Part shown: positions 25,201 to 36,415 of the stretch, in pieces
Numbering within the stretch: the stretch's first letter is position 1
Layout: each line of letters starts with the position of its first letter
Assembly (NCBI GenBank): GCA_003290165.1
Contig: QNQO01000448.1
Location: forward strand, 62,001 to 126,000
From: Berberis thunbergii
Lineage: Eukaryota; Streptophyta; Magnoliopsida; Ranunculales; Berberidaceae
Direction: 5' to 3'
DNA length: 64,000 bases
Notes under the pieces: model-generated
What the model saw: the letters and a program-made list of their open reading frames with translations, nothing else
Told to the model about the DNA's origin: nothing
The model's database searches: none
Position numbers and translations under genes: made by a program

Positions 25201-25249
25201 TAAAAGAATTGGGCATATTGAATTTGCTTCAGTAGAAGCAGCACAGAAG
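22236..25249 (+). pseudogene. Captured nucleolin gene fragment, about 12 exons with introns
   Basis: Apparent exons: 22236-22375, 22492-22599, 22751-22861, 22939-22964 (doubtful), 23392-23523, 23657-23770, 24111-24206, 24283-24328, 24526-24639, 24755-24871, 24959-25050 and 25132-25249, nearly all with AG/GT borders. They encode repeated basic-acidic modules (KKPVLVSK, PVASKKKDESSDDSESESDE, KKESSSDEDSSDESSDDEP), then TTGSKTLFVGNLSFNIEKADV and EEFFKDASEVVDVRFSSD.DGRFKRIGHIEFAS. The last two are the first half of an RRM with its RNP2 motif (LFVGNL). This is plant nucleolin, a nucleolar factor in rDNA chromatin and pre-rRNA processing. The first exon, RRM remainder, second RRM and GAR tail are missing. 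Frame slips around 22939 and 24283 suggest decay, but most exons remain open. Confidence 0.85.
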
Positions 25250-25259
25250 GTATAACTAA

Positions 25260-25430
25260 TTTCTCATGGGTTTTCCTCATTTAAAAATTTAATATCAACT
25301 CTTGAAGAGAATTTCCTCATTTAAAAATTGGGGTATCCTAGCATATATCCAACATAACTCTATATTGAAAAGTTTTCCTCATTTAAAAATTTAATATCAA
25401 CTCTTGAAGAGAATTTTCATTAAACATAGA
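25260..25430. repeat. Short direct repeats after the nucleolin fragment
   Basis: TTTCCTCATTTAAAAATT occurs three times (about 25270, 25309 and 25374). Two copies continue into TAATATCAACTCTTGAAGAG. It is a local duplication at the edge of the captured nucleolin segment. Confidence 0.8.
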
Positions 25431-25668
25431 GTTAACTCTTGTTTTCAATTTCTTTTCCCACCATAAATTAGATTATACAACTTTTTGACTTCTACAAAGT
25501 GTCCACCCAATTGTTCAAAGTCCCAACTTTTCATCTCATTTGTCATCACACTTTCCTTATTGGCATAAAATCAGTTTTGTTCTCTTAGAGAATTCAAAAA
25601 CTATATACATTAAATTGCCGCAAGGTGAAGAAGAAACACAGTGGTTGTAAACTCACTTTGCAACATTC

Positions 25669-25753
25669 ATGGCTCCACAGACCATCTCAGCCTTCATTTT
25701 CATCTTGGTATTCATACCCTTCTCTGCTGCTCTGCCCTTCATCGTTTTGCATG
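25669..25753 (+). pseudogene. Captured first exon, palmitoyl-protein thioesterase-like
   Basis: ATG at 25669 opens APQTISAFIFILVFIP...AALPFIVLHG followed by donor GTGAGC at 25754. The hydrophobic run is a signal peptide, and PFIVLHG fits the start of the mature palmitoyl-protein thioesterase fold (strand followed by HG), a lysosome/vacuole depalmitoylating enzyme. Only this exon is seen. Because the match is short, another secreted alpha/beta-hydrolase is possible. Confidence 0.45.
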
Positions 25754-26148
25754 GTGAGCTTCTCTTTAATTTCTCTTTATATTGATTGAATTTAACATTT
25801 ACAAAAGATGTTCTGGATTGATTATAGATTGTATGAGTGTGAGATCCTGTGACTTTTATCTAGGATATTGCATGTGAGCTCCTGTGACTTTTATCTATTT
25901 ATTTGTTTCTGATGTTATATTTAATCAAAGGAGCCTTAGGAAATTGATTCAGCAATAATAGATTGAAATATATTTTCTCTGAGATTGCTTGACATGATTA
26001 AGTTATATCAAATCCTGATAATTTCACTTGGATTAGATGATTATTTAGCCTTTTTATTAACACTAGATAAGTGATTAGAAAGTATCAAAATTCCAAGCAT
26101 CGGATTCATTGACCATACTACAAAAATAAATCACCATCCCAAGGCATT

Positions 26149-26760
26149 TTGCATATCATTTCCTGCTGGCACTTTGCATATCATTTCCGGCTTACGTTTC
26201 TACTTAACAAAGGCATGCACATCACACAATTTTGCTCTTCAAGTTACGATTATTTAACATGCCTTGTCAATCTTTGTACTAGTATTGCATATCCATTGCA
26301 CTTTTCAATTATTTGGTTTGGAAAAAAATTGTTTGTCATGTTCAAGGATATCTCGTGATCCTCATACCACTTAAAACATCTATTATCAGCACACAGTTTT
26401 TATCATCTCACTGTTGTAGCTATATTCATATTATACGGTTTCATCTACTAAAATCTCTTTATTTCACTTGTATTTAAATAAATTTCCAATTGTATTAGTG
26501 TATGATATTACCAAGTACTTTGTTAGTGTATGATATTACCAGGTACTAGCAGTTTTTGTTGTTCTTTTTGGGCTTTGATTTGTTTGTCCAAGATATATTC
26601 ATGTTGAGACAGTTACGACTGTAATATAATAAGAATATCCAGGAGTTAGATTGCCTAATACACTTGATGAGTGATTTGTCATTAATTTGTGCATGTATCT
26701 CCATATGACGTTTCTGTCATTACATAGTTGCTTGCATGGGAAATTTAACTGAAGTGAATT
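26149..26760 (+). other. No recognisable gene
   Basis: AT-rich filler between captured fragments. The only structure seen is a 31-bp near-tandem duplication (TTAGTGTATGATATTACCA.GTACT) at about 26486-26547. Confidence 0.5.
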
Positions 26761-26778
26761 GATGGTTCTGTTGAGTAG

Positions 26779-27201
26779 AATATTCTTCTATCAACTGTCG
26801 ATAGCGACGCTGTGATAAAAATTGCCGACTTTGGTCTTGCAAGGTAATAAGGCTAAATGGTTTAACTCTCTTATTGAATTAAGCTTTATCCTTCTGCAAC
26901 TTACAATTCCTTTTTGTTGCAAATAGAAGTATATGTCCTGGTAGCTATGCAGAAACAGTTTGTGGTTCTCCCATGTACATGTCTCCTGAAATCCTGCAAT
27001 TTCATAGATACGATGAAAAGGTAATGAAGTTGAACTTGAGATTCACCCCTCAAAATTTCTCAGTCCCATTTATCACATACAGAATAATCACATCCAGGGA
27101 GGGGAGGGGTTGAATGCAGGTAGATATGTGGAGTTTGGGTGCAATTATTTTTTAGCTTCTGAATGGTAACCCTCCTTTTTCGTGGTAGAAACAATGTGCA
27201 G
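26779..27201 (+). pseudogene. Captured ATG1-like protein kinase fragment, three exons, stops in the last
   Basis: Exons 26779-26843, 26927-27020 and 27120-27201 have AG/GT borders. They encode NILLSTVDSDAVIKIADFGLA (with the DFG metal-binding motif), [20 protein letters not shown] (activation segment) and YDEK, then VDMWSLGAIIF. Order and wording match plant ATG1 autophagy kinases, closest to the short ATG1t-like type. In the third exon a TAG follows AIIF where the family has Glu, and another TAG follows a few codons later. N-lobe, catalytic loop HRD and the rest of the C-lobe are absent. Confidence 0.7.
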
Positions 27202-28263
27202 GTACTTCTTTCCTTTCACTGCTTTTGTCATAATATGCCAGTCTTCTTTCTGTATCTTATAAAAACAGTTTTGTAGGCTTTTATATGCACAGCTGCAACA
27301 ATCTACAAGAAGATTCAGGACGGTGTCTTTGATGTATCAAATGAGGTTTGTTCACTAAACATTACTTTTGCTGCTAGACTATGAACTTGATTGTTAAGAG
27401 AGAAAGAATGGCTCCCTGCTTATGTGATGAAAGAATTTTGTCAACTCGGCAATGTTTTGGCTTCACCTTTTCTTATTCCTTTGATAATCAAATCAGTTTG
27501 ACTTGTATTTTACAGGTTAGAAGAATTTGATTCAAGTCGAATCTCAATTCTCAGGTAAAATTTTCGAATTCAACCAAAATTCAAATATTTGAAACTCACC
27601 ATCCCATTGCATGGTGACACCGTTTGCATTATTGATATCGTCTCAAGCTAAATGTTTGGACATGGTTTAAGATTTTGATTTCAAGTTGTCAGGATTTGAA
27701 ATCATGATCTGCAATTCTGCATCCAACTAAAATATGTAAATTTGTTATGCTCTGAATGAGAAAAAAATTTACTATTACCTGGAGTATGTGTTGCCATTTG
27801 CAGTTCAGAATATGTGCATTTAAAAATGATTTTACAGTGCAAAATTAATTACCAAAATAAATGAGATATGTAAGTAGGAGCAGTCCGTCAAGTTGTCTCT
27901 ACTATTTGGTTTTATGTCATATCAATGCATGTAAAGATAGATATTGAAGTAATACAGGTAATTCTGTATGATGTTTTAGTGAAGAGAAGCAATCTTCCTT
28001 CTTTTACTTTCTTCTTTTCCCATAGAGAAGTTCACCATAATTAGGTTGTAGTCATTCTCTTTCTCTTTTAAGAATTTATCCTATCTATTTTAAGCCTTTC
28101 TCTATCCCTTTCTTTCCTAAAAGTGTTTTGTGAGATTTTTCTGGTTAAGAATTCTCTATAGATCTATGGATTTGGTATGTACTCATTTTATTTCTAATAT
28201 TGGACATTATTATGTTTCTAAATGCTAATTTATTACATATTTTGACTTTTCATCCAACAATCA

Positions 28264-28382
28264 GTACATTGCTTCATCATCAATGGATAAAACTGGAAGA
28301 GTATGGGAGATATCAAAAGGCCATTGCATGCGAGTGATGCACGGAGTTTCTTCACAATTATGCATACGGTTTCATCCTATGA
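28264..28382 (+). pseudogene. Captured WD40-repeat exon
   Basis: After CAATCAG the frame reads YIASSSMDKTGRVWEISKGHCMRVMHG and SSQLCIRFHP. It has the core of a WD40 blade (S..D.T.RVW) and the start of the next. The donor is near GAGTAC at 28383. The exact parent gene cannot be named from one exon. Same strand as the other captures in CACTA-2. Confidence 0.5.
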
Positions 28383-28609
28383 GTACGAACTAAAGCTGAT
28401 GTTCTTTAATTCAGTGATATGGTAAATTCATTTTCCTATGCTGTTTTTTTTCTCCTAACATTTCTAAACTACATCCATCCATTTTATGATTTACTGATTT
28501 GTGTGGGGCTGCTCCCAGTCAATTGCTTGTGTTAGTTTTGGTGATTTAATGTATCTCAGTGTCATGTGTCTTTGACACTGTCATTTTGGAGGATTCGAAT
28601 GGATGCTAG

Positions 28610-28797
28610 GGAGTGGTAGTAAATAAAGGTGCAAATGGGAAGGACAAGTTCTGCCTGTTTTGGGTCGACGCCGGAAGGCTTTTTTGCACTGCCTTTACAC
28701 GTTGCATCGATGGAACTATCAGTTGGAATGACCGCTACCAATACTTACGTATCGGTAACTTGATTTATCGTCCTCATGTCGCTCATTACTTGTGAGT
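28610..28797 (+). other. Open stretch, unidentified
   Basis: A frame reading KDKFCLFWVDAGRLFCTAF and DGTISWNDRYQYLRIGNLIY, stopping at 28797, has higher-complexity composition than its surroundings and may be another captured exon. No family recognised. A similar unidentified exon-like stretch, with TPRPTKRRTKSPSSKHLYSS, lies at 29371-29586. Confidence 0.25.
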
Positions 28798-30242
28798 TAA
28801 CTTATCTACTGCATCGTTACTGTTACTATTTGTTATTTATAAACTGTCCATTCACATGTCCCAAGTTAACTGTATCTACTGCCTCTTATTTTTAGTTACT
28901 ATGTGTTAATCAAGCCCATATATGGCTTCAAAGATCCCTTTTCCCACAAGGAGTCCCTTTCTTGCCCAATGTTGGCAAATAAAGTTTGATTCATAATTTT
29001 AATATCCTTATACCAGGACCACCTTTATCTTTTTAGTGTTAATCAAATCTCATTTGATAGATGAAATGAAATCCATTGGACTCTTTTAAGCCTTGGCTAA
29101 GGACGTTTCGCACAATACCTTCCGTCTTTTTTTAATTAGACTTGTTCGATCCTTTCCTTGATATTCATGTAGCATTGATCAAAATATGATGACTTGTGGT
29201 CTTCATCGTGGTATATTTTGTTGATTAGCTTACCATATAAAGGACTCTAGAACCTACTGAAGGTGTGTACACCAGAGTTTGAAAATTTGTTGTTCAGTCT
29301 TGTTAACTTTGATGCAAAAAATATGAAACTGAAGGAGGAACACTAATATCGACCTCTATATTTTTCTGCAGTGAATCCCTTATCATGGGCAGGGCCATTT
29401 GAGTGTGGAGAGCTGCAAATTGGTGGAGCAGGTTCGGCATCTCCACATGTTGAGGTTCCTGTATCACATGTCACTCCTCGACCAACAAAGAGGCGAACAA
29501 AGTCACCATCATCAAAGCACTTGTACAGTAGCAACTCTGCGTGCAATCAAACAGGAATCAAGCTGGAAGAGCCTCACTATTCTTGATTCTAGGTCAGTTC
29601 ACGGCAGAAGGAAACAAGCAGCACTTCAGGAATGAATGAGAGTGTTGAAACAAACCCTCTTCTACATTACAGAGCAAAGGTATTTTGCTGTCATTAGTTA
29701 TGAGATCTACAAAATCTACATTTGACACCCATGTATTTTGCATTGTAATTGGTTCTTTGTGGAATATCTTCATCATCCGAGTTTTGTTTGCTTGGTCCTT
29801 TCAAGGGCTGTTTTTATTGACCCAGTTTTGTTTTATTAGAATAACATGGTTCTTGAATTTTTCTAATGTTACCAAACCAATATGAATTACTAATTTTACT
29901 GTAACTGATAACAATAATATCATTGAAATTTTTTTCATTTTTACTCAATCTCTAAGTCTATATTCATTTGAAAATTTTCATTTTCTTTTCCAATTTCTGA
30001 GTCTATGACAAAAAAAAATCATCTAAACATCTCATTCTCATATCTGTGAGGATGTTTTGTAGGAGAAGACCTTAGTCAGGTTTCTGCCAGGCTACTATTA
30101 TTGGTGTCATACTGAACATACAACATGCAGTTGGTTGAATAATTAGTCTTCAGAAATTTGGCATTTTTCATCGTAATTATGCTACTGCTACCTTTTATTT
30201 CTATTGTATGTCTCAATATCATGTTTCTTCTTTTTTTGGCAG

Positions 30243-30381
30243 TTTTACCGAGGTAGAAGCAGGTGTGAAGCTGAGTTCAGAGAAGCTGCAAAAGTTGGGA
30301 TGGCGATATAGGCCCTTGGATGAAACCCTTGTTGATTCTATCAAGTGCTACCAAGAGTCCGGTCTCCTGGGTAAGGATTAG
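30243..30381 (+). pseudogene. Captured last exon of a cinnamoyl-CoA reductase-like gene
   Basis: After TTTGGCAG the exon reads FTEVEAGVKLSSEKLQKLGW, RYRPLDETLVDSIKCYQESG, LLGKD and a stop. KLSSEKLQKLGW.YRPLEETLVD is the C-terminus of plant cinnamoyl-CoA reductase-like members of the extended SDR family (phenylpropanoid metabolism). The piece is intact to its natural stop, but the Rossmann fold and catalytic residues lie in exons that are absent. Confidence 0.75.
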
Positions 30382-30839
30382 ATCATTTTGATGTTAAGAG
30401 CTGAGGCGACTGCAGATGTCTAAATGTGGTTTTGTTTGTTGTTTTTACTGTTCCCTTATACTGTCATGTTTATGTACTTCGAATTTGAAAGATGGCTCAA
30501 AATGGTGTAATACATGTAAGTTGTATGTTTTAGTTTTTGCATCTTCTGTTTCCTCTCTTTACTTGTTTATATTTTGTCTTGTGATGTGTATTATGGTTGC
30601 AATAGTTCTTTATGATTGTCCACCATGTTAATCACATTTCGCCACAGAATGAGATTTTCACTGTCACATTAATAAAATGCGTACAATGATGTCGAAGACT
30701 GTAGTTCTTAGAACCAAAATTGTGCAGCTAAGCAAACAATCGTTGTGTTGTAAATGTTGTTTTTAAATTTAATCAAAAGTAATCACATGCTGAATTATAC
30801 TTACCTATATAAGATGTAATCAAAAGTCATTTGATAGAA

Positions 30840-30848
<9 letters not shown>

Positions 30849-30913
<65 letters not shown>
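30849..30913. repeat. (AT)n microsatellite
   Basis: About 32 AT units preceded by an A-run, lying just inside the right subterminal zone of CACTA-2. Confidence 0.95.
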
Positions 30914-30916
<3 letters not shown>

Positions 30917-31313
30917 TGCAACGGCTTAAAACCGTGGCTAAATATTGCAACGGCTCAGAACCATGGCCATGGTTTGCCACGGCTTATAACCGTGGCTAGG
31001 ACTGGCCACGGCTTAAAACCGTGGCTAAAGATTTTGCAACGGCTTAGAACCGTGGCTACGAGTTGCCACGGTTTCAAGTCGTACCTATTCCTTGCCACGG
31101 CTTAAAACCGTGGCTAACATGTTTGCAACGGTTTATAACCGTGGCTAAATCATCAACCATCCTCGAGCATAAAACCGTTGCTAACATGTTTACCACGGTT
31201 TTTAGCCATTATTGGGGATTTAGCGATGCCTCTACAGCCCACGGCTCTAGGCCGTGACAATGGGTTACCCCCACGGTTTAAAACCGTTGCTAATGGGCAT
31301 TTTTGGTGTAGTG

Positions 31314-31356
31314 GTCTCGGGTAAAGTAGGGTGAGACCCTCAAGAAGTACGTCGTC
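31314..31356 (+). pseudogene. 43-bp sliver of element A gag between two CACTA elements
   Basis: Bounded by GTC on each side, one from each insertion. Its translation (SRVK, stop, GETLKKYV) fits the gag segment that follows the capsid core in Tat-like elements (usually ...KKGESLKDYV). It shows that both transposons entered the same gag gene. Confidence 0.8.
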
Positions 31357-31846
31357 CACTACACCAAAAGGGTTGATTAGCTACACAGGGGTGGCCACGG
31401 TTCTAAGTCGTTGGTGTGTTTGCCACGGCTAAAAACCGTGGCTATAGTGCCCAACGGCTTAAAACCGTGGCTAAAAAAAGCTTGGCCACGGTTCTAAACC
31501 GTTGGTGTGTTTGCCATGGCTAAAAACCGTGGCTATAATGACCCACGGCTTAAAACTGTTGCAAATGTGCACGTGTGTTGCACGTGGACCTGTGGAGAAG
31601 TAGGTCGAATTCTGGCGGGCGAAATTTTGGGAAAAAAATTTGCTTCCCGCGTTCCCGCTCCATCTCCCCCTTTTCTCAACCCTTTGCTTCTCCATCTCCC
31701 GCTCCATCTCCCCCTTTTCAACCCTTTGTGAAAAAACCCTAAAATTTCAAGGAGAGGGAAAGAGAGAAGGAGAAGGAGAAGGAAAGAGATAGGGAGAAGT
31801 CGAGCAACCCAAGCAGTGTCTGTGTTTGTACAAGCAACAAAACGCG

Positions 31847-32389
31847 ATGGGGTTTGGCCATCTAGCCATTCGAGCTTCGAGATCCTCCTCCTCCTTCGCA
31901 GCCTTCAATCGAGGAGTTTCTCTTCATCTTCCAATCACCATGGGGTTTGGCCATCTCTAAACTTTTTCCTTCAACTTAGGGTTTTATTCGTCAACTATGA
32001 TTTCCTTTCTTGTTATTGATTTGAGCCATCTTTTAATTCAATTTTTTATTTTATTTTATTTTATTTTATTTTATTTTATTTTTTCAACTGTGAAATGATG
32101 GAATTGGTTTTGATCAGATGAGACGGCGAAATGGGAAAAGATAACATATCTGGGAATCGGTTCTTGCACCATCTTGGCATTCTACAATTTGTCCAAGGGT
32201 CATCCCCACTTTGAAGAGCCTCCGGTAAGTCTTTTACTAATTCTTTTCAATTGTATGAATGTGTTTCTTATTTTGGAAATGTAGCTAGCTCGTCTCTTTA
32301 ACTTTGTATATTAATCATGACGTCGTCCGTTTGATGAATCTTGCAGGCATACCCTTATTTGCACATCAGGAACAAGGAGTTCCCCTGGG
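31847..32389 (+). pseudogene. Captured cytochrome c oxidase subunit 6a gene fragment
   Basis: Exon 32118-32224 encodes ETAKWEKITYLGIGSCTILA and FYNLSKGHPHFEEPP. Exon 32347-32389 encodes AYPYLHIRNKEFPW before GTAAGT. This is the plant COX6A core, including its membrane helix, a small subunit of mitochondrial complex IV. An upstream ATG at 31847 opens MGFGHLAIRASRSSSSFAAF..., Arg/Ser-rich and low in acids like a mitochondrial presequence, but it ends at TAA 31960. The 17-mer ATGGGGTTTGGCCATCT is repeated at 31847 and 31940. The C-terminal exon is missing. CT-rich 31660-31800 looks like a 5' leader. Confidence 0.8.
32046..32084. repeat. (TTTTA)n microsatellite
   Basis: About seven TTTTA units inside the intron-like gap of the COX6A fragment. 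Confidence 0.9.
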
Positions 32390-32945
32390 GTAAGTTTAGA
32401 TTTCTATATATATATATATTTTTAATGTTTTAAGCTCATTGAAAATTGAAAACTTTTCATCTATTAAGCTTAATATTGTAATGGCCTACTGAGAATAAAA
32501 TCTATTGAATTTGGGTACATGGTTGGTGCACTAAGTAGTATGATATGATAGAATTTTAAGTTAGATATCCAAAGTTTTGTGCTCCCAATTCTGCATGAAT
32601 TCCTTCATTTCAATAATCTTGTGAAATAAAGCACCATTTCATGCTTTCATATTTTTTTCTTTTCTTTAATATTACTTGTCGCCCATCTTCCCATAGATCG
32701 TCGAAGTACCTCCAAAACAAATTAAGTGAAAGATTATATAAAGTTAATATTTGCGGTTTGTTTGACCCAGTGTCATCATTATCACCTGTGTAACAATGAT
32801 ATGCGTAGTCGGCTACACCTACATGTGTCCTTGTTGGACTCGTGTATGAATATCAAAAACATCAACACTCAGAATTCTCACTACTTGGGATCCATGCAAA
32901 TGGAGTGCATAGGTTTTCAAATGTACGATCATTCTACTATTTATA

Positions 32946-33625
32946 TTGGAATTGAAAAGGCACCCCAGGTCTTTTTCTTCTCCTTCTCTATTACCCCTTT
33001 CTCTGTCTCTCTATTGCTTGGTTTGGTTTGGGTTCCATTTCTCTGTAAGTCGCAAATTGGGTGATTTGATCGAATGGGTTAATTGGAATGTTGGAAGAGA
33101 TGCAAACCCAGTGCTGGAAAGAAGGTTAGATCTTCTCTCTTTATTTATTTTCAAGTTTTAATTTTTTTAGGACTATTTGGGTATAATATTTTTATTCTAA
33201 TTGTTGTTCTTTGTTTCAGATTTTGGAGAAGTTGTTGAAGAGGGGTTTTGTCCTTGTCTCTCTCTCTCTTGTTCTTTCTCCACTGAATGTTTGTTTTCAT
33301 GCTTTGTGCATTGCTTTTTGTTTAAAATTAGAATTTGGGTATATTTCAATTTGTAAAATTGATCAATCATACCCTTGGTTTTTTGGGGTTCTTGTTTAGT
33401 TGTTAAAGCTTAATGGGTTTTTTTTTTTTTTTTTGTATGAAAGTGATTTGATCTTGTTTGGGTTGTTTGTTTTTGTGATTAGAAGACCAAGCCATTCTCC
33501 CTCATTCGCCAAGTCTATGATGATATTGCTGGGCATCGATGTTTTGGCGAAAACTATGTGCAGGAGTTAATTGAAAAGGCACCCCAGGTCTTCTTCTTCT
33601 CCTTCTCTATTACCCCTTTCTCTTG
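32946..33625 (+). pseudogene. Captured YggS/PLPHP (PLP homeostasis protein) exon with partial duplicate
   Basis: Exon 33483-33587 (after GATTAG, donor GTCTTC) encodes KTKPFSLIRQVYD, then DIAGHRCFGENYVQELIEKA and PQ. It matches the conserved RCFGENYVQE block of YggS/PROSC proteins, which carry pyridoxal phosphate and control its homeostasis. Two extra codons sit between VYD and AGHR compared with the family. The exon end and adjoining intron (ATTGAAAAGGCACCCCAGGT plus a CT-rich tail) also occur at 32949-33007, so this piece was duplicated about 620 bp away. Confidence 0.75.
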
Positions 33626-33639
33626 TCTAAAACCAAATG

Positions 33640-35180
33640 CATGGTTTCATTGATTTTATTAGGGTCAAGGTTCATTCCCATAATTCTTCATCATCTTCAA
33701 ATGGTCGAATCATGTTAGCATGATAAAGTAGAAATGGATCTTCATCCCACTCACATAAAGCCCTTTCATTTTTATTTGTTACTTATATCAATAGGACACA
33801 TGTTAGCATGATAGAGTAGCATCGATACAATTGGAATATATTAAATGGTTGAGGATCCGCATGTACTTCCTCAATATTTTTTCTCCTTTCTTATCAGAAC
33901 TAAAAATTTTCAATGCATAGAGTACAAAATACATCTATTAGCATGAATCCAATCTCTGCCTAATAAAGTTATAAAATTAAGTGCACCATCTATGACAAAG
34001 AATGTTTTCTCTGAATGGTTTACTCCTAACTATTATTTCTAATGGCACAATTTTTTGGCCATCGTTTTATCTTTCCAATAATCCAGAGATAGTAATCCTG
34101 GTTGTCACTAACTCAACATCTTGTTTATTTATTTTCTTCGAAGTATTAGTAATAATGACTGATGCATCATTGTCTACTAATGCCATGTTTTAAAAGTTTT
34201 CCATTAAACCCTTTGATAAATAGTGGTTTTACATTTAACCATTTCTTGAGTTGGTTCTTCATAAGTATAAGGCAAGTTGGCAGAAGTGAAATAAAACTGT
34301 GGAGTAGTCACCTCTTCACTCTTATTCAATCAAATCTCTAAATCATCTGAACCAGCAGGAATGTTTTCCATTTCCTTAATTCTCCTTTGCAGCAAATGTC
34401 TAGCTAATGTGGTAGCCATGTTTTTCCAAGTCAATGAGCATATCTAGCAACAAATCATTTTGTAAACCTGTGTTGACATCTTCCTTTATTTTTCCAAGTT
34501 CCATGTACTCCTCCATGTCATCTCTAATAAACCTCGGATTTGGTTTATTAGAAACAGTCTGCACATAAAGTATTTTTTTTTTATATTCCTCCTGTAAGTC
34601 CATGTCAGTGCTGAACTGGGAGTAGGAGATTTCAACTCAGTGACACTCCATTTGGCTTAGGCTTCACAAACTTGTGTTTATCCTTAATAGATAATGCTTG
34701 CTTGCTTTGGACTATCATTGGATCCTGCAAAATAAATCAGTAAGGTACACCCAGTATTAATCCTTTGGGTGGATGTTTTGTAGTTCCAGGCCTGTTTATT
34801 AAGGTTTTTTGCCTTTGATTTTGCTCTAATTTGACTTCATGCAATCTAGGCCAGCAATGAAGCCCATGCTCAGTCTTTCAGAAATAGGTTTGTTGAACTT
34901 AGTTTCCCTAGGCAGGACTAATTGTGGTTCATTAACTTTCATTTTCTTGTGACTTTCTTCACCTGGGAATTCACTGCCACAAGCTACACATTAGTGTTGA
35001 ACACAAATGTTGGTTCCTTTAAATACTCCCTTGTTGGACTCGTGATTTACATTACCAAGATTCACACGCATTTCATTGGCCGTTTGGAATGTCTCCTTGA
35101 CAATTCCCATTGTTGACTCTGAAAACTTGAGTTTTTCCTTTTTTTCAGCAACTCTTGAATTTTGTTCCTAGAATCAAAAC
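33640..35180 (-). other. Unidentified minus-strand coding-like remnant
   Basis: 34603-34400 reads MDLQEEYKKKILYVQTVSNK and MEEYMELGKIKEDVNTGLQN, continuing downstream as ARHLLQRRIKEMENIPAGSDD and LPYTYEEPTQE with a stop. 34190-34010 gives ALVDNDASVIITNTSKK. Charged, globular-looking composition suggests an old coding sequence, opposite in strand to the surrounding captures. I do not recognise the family. It may be a retroelement remnant, since LVDNDASV vaguely resembles a protease active-site context. Confidence 0.3.
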
Positions 35181-35640
35181 ATTCATTTGCAGTGTGAGAC
35201 CAGGAATCATATCATATCATACACACAGTCACTGACACCCATAATTGGTATGATAGGCTGGTGGTCAAATTTGATTCATATTGGTATATGTATGTCATAT
35301 TTGATTCAAGTTTAGCACTAACTATAGATATGTAATTGCTACATGCATGTTGTTCTGGTTCTCATTTTCCTCCCTTGTCTTTGCACACAGTTAAGCAACT
35401 TCCCATCTATCTATTTAAACATTTATGCCATTTGACATTTTTTTGAGAGTTTACATATTTGCATTGTAATAGAAATCTTTCCACCTCAATGTTTACTAAT
35501 ATAAATGATCATATCTTTCCACCATTTGACCTATACACCATATTTTGGATTCGAAAGCAAATTTTCTTGTAAATTAAATTTTATTTTACTTCTTTTCTTT
35601 ATTTTTATTTTACCATTTGACCTAATGCTGCACTTTCCAG

Positions 35641-35711
35641 AGTGCTCAAGGATGTTGAAGAGCATCCTATGGTTAGACATGAAGTTGCTGAAGCACTTGG
35701 ATCAATTGCAG
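35641..35711 (+). pseudogene. Captured deoxyhypusine hydroxylase exon
   Basis: Between TTCCAG and GTAACA the exon encodes [20 protein letters not shown] followed by SIA. The HP.VRHEAAEALG motif is the HEAT-repeat iron-binding signature (His-Glu) of deoxyhypusine hydroxylase, which completes hypusine formation on eIF5A. One exon only. An (AT)n run lies just downstream (35722-35740). 35750-36410 shows no recognisable gene. Confidence 0.75.
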
Positions 35712-36415
35712 GTAACAGTTGATATATATATATATATATATTTTGTCGCACATACTTCCAGGAAGCTAGTATCCATTCCTACAATGTGCTATGTCATGCT
35801 TCAATAATTTTCATAGCTGAATAAAATGTTCACTGCTCACTTGGCAAAAGGTGAGTATACTGGTGCAAATTGTGCTAAATTAGTACATATTACATTTCTT
35901 TGACTAGAATATGCTACTAGGCATGATTCACTTCGGTTTAGACCAATCATTCTAAAAATGGGCATGCCTCTGAAAACTTATTGTATAATATTTCAGCTGC
36001 TTCAGTAATTGCTTCTCCCTGTTGTTAGACTTTTTATCCTATACTATTATACATTTAATTTGAAAAATTGTAAATTAATGATTATAATGGATCTTAATTC
36101 TTAAACTACAATCATTGCACGAATATACACATAACACGCATACGCAGAAAGTTAGTACAAATATAATGCAAGGAGAATAAACAAATTTGTTGAGATGACG
36201 AGTACAGGGTTATGTACGCAAGGTTTAAAGATCTCAGCTCAAAACCATCTCGAGTTGTGAATGTGCAAGTCCAAGTGTACTTAAATTAGATTGAGCCCTC
36301 AGGACTTGGATCTGACCTATCCAAGTTTTACCTTTGATAGAATACCTACAGTGTGTTGCATTGTTAATTTCTTTCATGCATATGGTTTTAACTAGCTTTA
36401 CAATCTTTGAAACAG

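Larger units (their letters stand above)
21653..31313. mobile_element. CACTA-2: non-autonomous Pack-CACTA element, 9661 bp
   Basis: Ends CACTACACATAAAGGCCCAT (21653) and inverted CACTACACCAAAAATGCCCA (31313). TSD GTC at 21650-21652 and 31314-31316. Subterminal zones 21670-21990 and 30915-31290 are packed with CCACGG-N-TTAAAACCGTGG palindromes in variant forms. No transposase. Interior holds, in order, nucleolin, a palmitoyl-protein-thioesterase-like first exon, an ATG1-like kinase, a WD40 exon and a CCR-like 3' exon, all on the + strand. Confidence 0.9.

Noticed and set aside
22236..25249. Functional nucleolin gene
   Set aside because: Lacks the start exon, second half of RRM1, RRM2 and the GAR tail, and lies between CACTA ends.
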